Shown: one piece after another, positions 5,390 through 6,275 of the stretch
Numbering within the stretch: position 1 is the first letter of the stretch
Layout: each line of letters begins with the position of its first letter
Assembly (NCBI GenBank): GCA_024275855.1
Contig: JAJRYL010000042.1
Coordinates: 1-6,275, forward strand
Direction: 5' to 3'
From: Deltaproteobacteria bacterium
Lineage (GTDB): Bacteria; Desulfobacterota; GWC2-55-46; JADFVP01
Length of the DNA stretch: 6,275 nt
The notes under the pieces: generated by a model
What the model saw: the letters and a program-made list of their open reading frames with translations, nothing else
Database searches by the model: none
Told to the model about the DNA's origin: nothing
Made by a program: the position numbers and the translations under genes

Positions 5390-6004
5390 ATGAAGAATGT
5401 AGCGGTTATACTTAAAGCGGTATTTGTGGTTGTTCTTCTCTCTCTGTTTATAAACCCGCAGCGCGCCCTGGCCGGCGAGCCTACCGATGGTATTCGCTCG
5501 GCGATAGACGGTGTTATCAGGGTGCTTAAAGACCCGGCTTTTAAAGGCGAGGCCAATACAAAGGTAAGAAGAGAGAAGATAAGGAGAAGTATACAGAGTA
5601 TTTTCAGTTTCGAGGATATGAGCAGACGTTCTCTCGGTAAACACTGGAGAAAGTTAACCGCTTCCGAGCGCGCAGAGTTTGTTGCCGTTTTTGGCGCAAT
5701 GGTAGAGAACTCTTATATCGGCAAGCTTGAAAAGTATACGGACGAGCGTGTTCTGTACGAGAAAGAGACGGTAAGAAAGAGAAGCGCAGAGGTCAGAACC
5801 AAGGTAATCACCTCGACAGGCACGAAGATTCCTATCAATTACCGTTTGAGCAACAAGAGCGGGCAGTGGCTGGTTTACGACGTGATTGTAGAAGGGGTCA
5901 GCCTTGTGCGCAACTACCGCTCTCAGTTCGCTACGGTGTTGAAAAAAGAGCCTATCGATAACCTTATCGCGACCCTTAAGAGCAAGGCCGAGAATAGTAT
6001 GTAG
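5390..6004 (+). CDS. mlaC: MlaC-type periplasmic phospholipid shuttle
   Basis: A 204-residue periplasmic protein of the MlaC/Ttg2D family, which carries phospholipid between outer-membrane MlaA and the inner-membrane MlaFEDB complex. A signal peptide (1-28, ending ALA before GE) with a strong hydrophobic core at 8-21 is followed by the family motif FSFEDMSRRSLGKHWRKL (72-89), a helical middle segment with a conserved SYIGKLEKY (108-116), and the C-terminal strand-helix WLVYDVIVEGVSLVRNYR (160-177). Length is typical. The ATG at 5390 has GGAG (5376-5379) at 10-nt spacing. It is the last gene of the operon: its TAG is followed within 15 bp by a strong terminator. Confidence 0.95.
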   Translation: MKNVAVILKAVFVVVLLSLFINPQRALAGEPTDGIRSAIDGVIRVLKDPAFKGEANTKVRREKIRRSIQSIFSFEDMSRRSLGKHWRKLTASERAEFVAVFGAMVENSYIGKLEKYTDERVLYEKETVRKRSAEVRTKVITSTGTKIPINYRLSNKSGQWLVYDVIVEGVSLVRNYRSQFATVLKKEPIDNLIATLKSKAENSM

Positions 6005-6017
6005 GGTTGTTTTGATT

Positions 6018-6055
6018 AAGGCCGGCTTCCTTTTTAAGGAGCTGGCTTTTTTTTT
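6018..6055 (+). terminator. Strong intrinsic terminator of the mla operon
   Basis: GCCGGC (6021-6026) pairs with GCTGGC (6041-6046) including one G-U pair. After a bulged T, TCCTT (6028-6032) pairs with AAGGA (6036-6040) around a TTT loop. Nine T residues follow at once (6047-6055). It begins 13 bp after the mlaC stop codon. Confidence 0.9.
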
Positions 6056-6165
6056 GCAGCTTGTAGGTTCTCCTTTATCTCCGATTCTTTCTTCTTTCTG
6101 AAATAATAGATTATAATATATATTGGCGGCTCTGCCTGTTTGAAGGTATACTGTTAAAGAGAGAA

Positions 6166-6191
6166 AAGCCGCCTTTCGCGGCTTATTTTTT
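6166..6191. terminator. Second intrinsic terminator, possibly bidirectional
   Basis: AAGCCGC (6166-6172) and GCGGCTT (6178-6184) form a perfect 7-bp stem with a CTTTC loop, followed on the plus strand by A and six T residues (6186-6191). On the minus strand the same stem is followed by TTTTCTCTCTTT, so it could also end a gene entering from the right. It is either a backup terminator for mlaC, a shared terminator for convergent operons, or the end of a short RNA. Confidence 0.65.
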
Positions 6192-6209
6192 GTGTTGTAT
6201 ATGTTTTTT

Positions 6210-6248
6210 TTATCTTTAGCCGGGCCGCAAAGGGCGGTGAAAAGATAA
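6210..6248. repeat. Imperfect nested inverted repeat near the right edge
   Basis: TTATCTTT (6210-6217) and AAAGATAA (6241-6248) are perfect 8-bp complements enclosing a smaller CCGC/GCGG stem (6225-6228, 6234-6237). A run of eight T (6204-6211) overlaps its left arm. The T run precedes the stem on the plus strand, so it is not a plus-strand terminator, and on the minus strand the stem is followed by A residues. Function unknown. Confidence 0.4.
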
Positions 6249-6275
6249 AGGCGTTTGAGCTTTGTCGACATAAAA

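Larger units (their letters stand above)
6056..6275. other. Gene-free right end of the window
   Basis: No ORF here has a recognisable product; the long minus-strand frame that crosses it is a shadow of mlaC. It contains an A/T-rich stretch with a TATAAT at 6112-6117 (no good -35), a TATACT at 6147-6152 preceded 18 bp upstream by TTGGCG (6123-6128), a hairpin with U tract (6166-6191) and an inverted repeat (6210-6248). Confidence 0.5.

Noticed and set aside
6192..6248. tRNA or riboswitch reading of the nested inverted repeat at the right end
   Set aside because: The stems do not form a cloverleaf, there is no T-loop GTTCRA sequence, and no known aptamer core was recognised.
5654..6271. Minus-strand ORF of about 205 codons across mlaC and the right end
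   Set aside because: It is antisense to the well-conserved C-terminal half of mlaC and passes through two terminator hairpins. Its translation resembles no family I recognise and has the composition of a shadow frame.

Overview
The window comes from a diderm (Gram-negative-type) bacterium. It carries what looks like a complete Mla outer-membrane lipid-asymmetry system: an inner-membrane ABC transporter, a periplasmic shuttle and an outer-membrane component. The gene order, the hybrid sensor kinase at the left edge and a CHPELDSGS/LNQVQHD-type palindromic repeat fit a deltaproteobacterial, Nitrospirota-like or related environmental lineage. That placement is an impression from family resemblance, not a phylogeny.

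Layout. Positions 1-945 (+) hold the 3' part of a hybrid histidine kinase (ATPase domain plus receiver), cut by the window edge. A probable intrinsic terminator and an 85-bp paired palindromic repeat follow. Positions 1245-1700 (-) encode a small RsbW/SpoIIAB-like ATPase, convergent with the kinase gene and divergent from the next operon. After a 305-bp divergent intergenic region, positions 2006-6004 (+) carry six consecutive genes: mlaF (ABC ATPase), mlaE (permease), mlaD (MCE protein), a STAS-domain gene (mlaB-like), mlaA (outer-membrane component) and mlaC (periplasmic carrier). A strong intrinsic terminator at 6018-6055 closes the operon. A second, possibly bidirectional terminator at 6166-6191 and an inverted repeat fill the gene-free right end.

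How the genes work together. By analogy with the characterised Mla system, MlaF, MlaE, MlaD and the STAS protein form the inner-membrane MlaFEDB complex, MlaC carries phospholipid across the periplasm, and MlaA sits in the outer membrane. Two points deserve attention. The STAS protein keeps the Asp-Ser-Ser-Gly phosphoacceptor motif of anti-sigma antagonists, and an RsbW-like kinase lies divergently next to the operon, so partner-switching control of lipid transport is a testable possibility. In addition, this MlaA starts at TTG and has a signal peptide but no cysteine anywhere, so unlike the E. coli protein it cannot be a lipoprotein.

No mobile element, CRISPR array, rRNA or tRNA was recognised.
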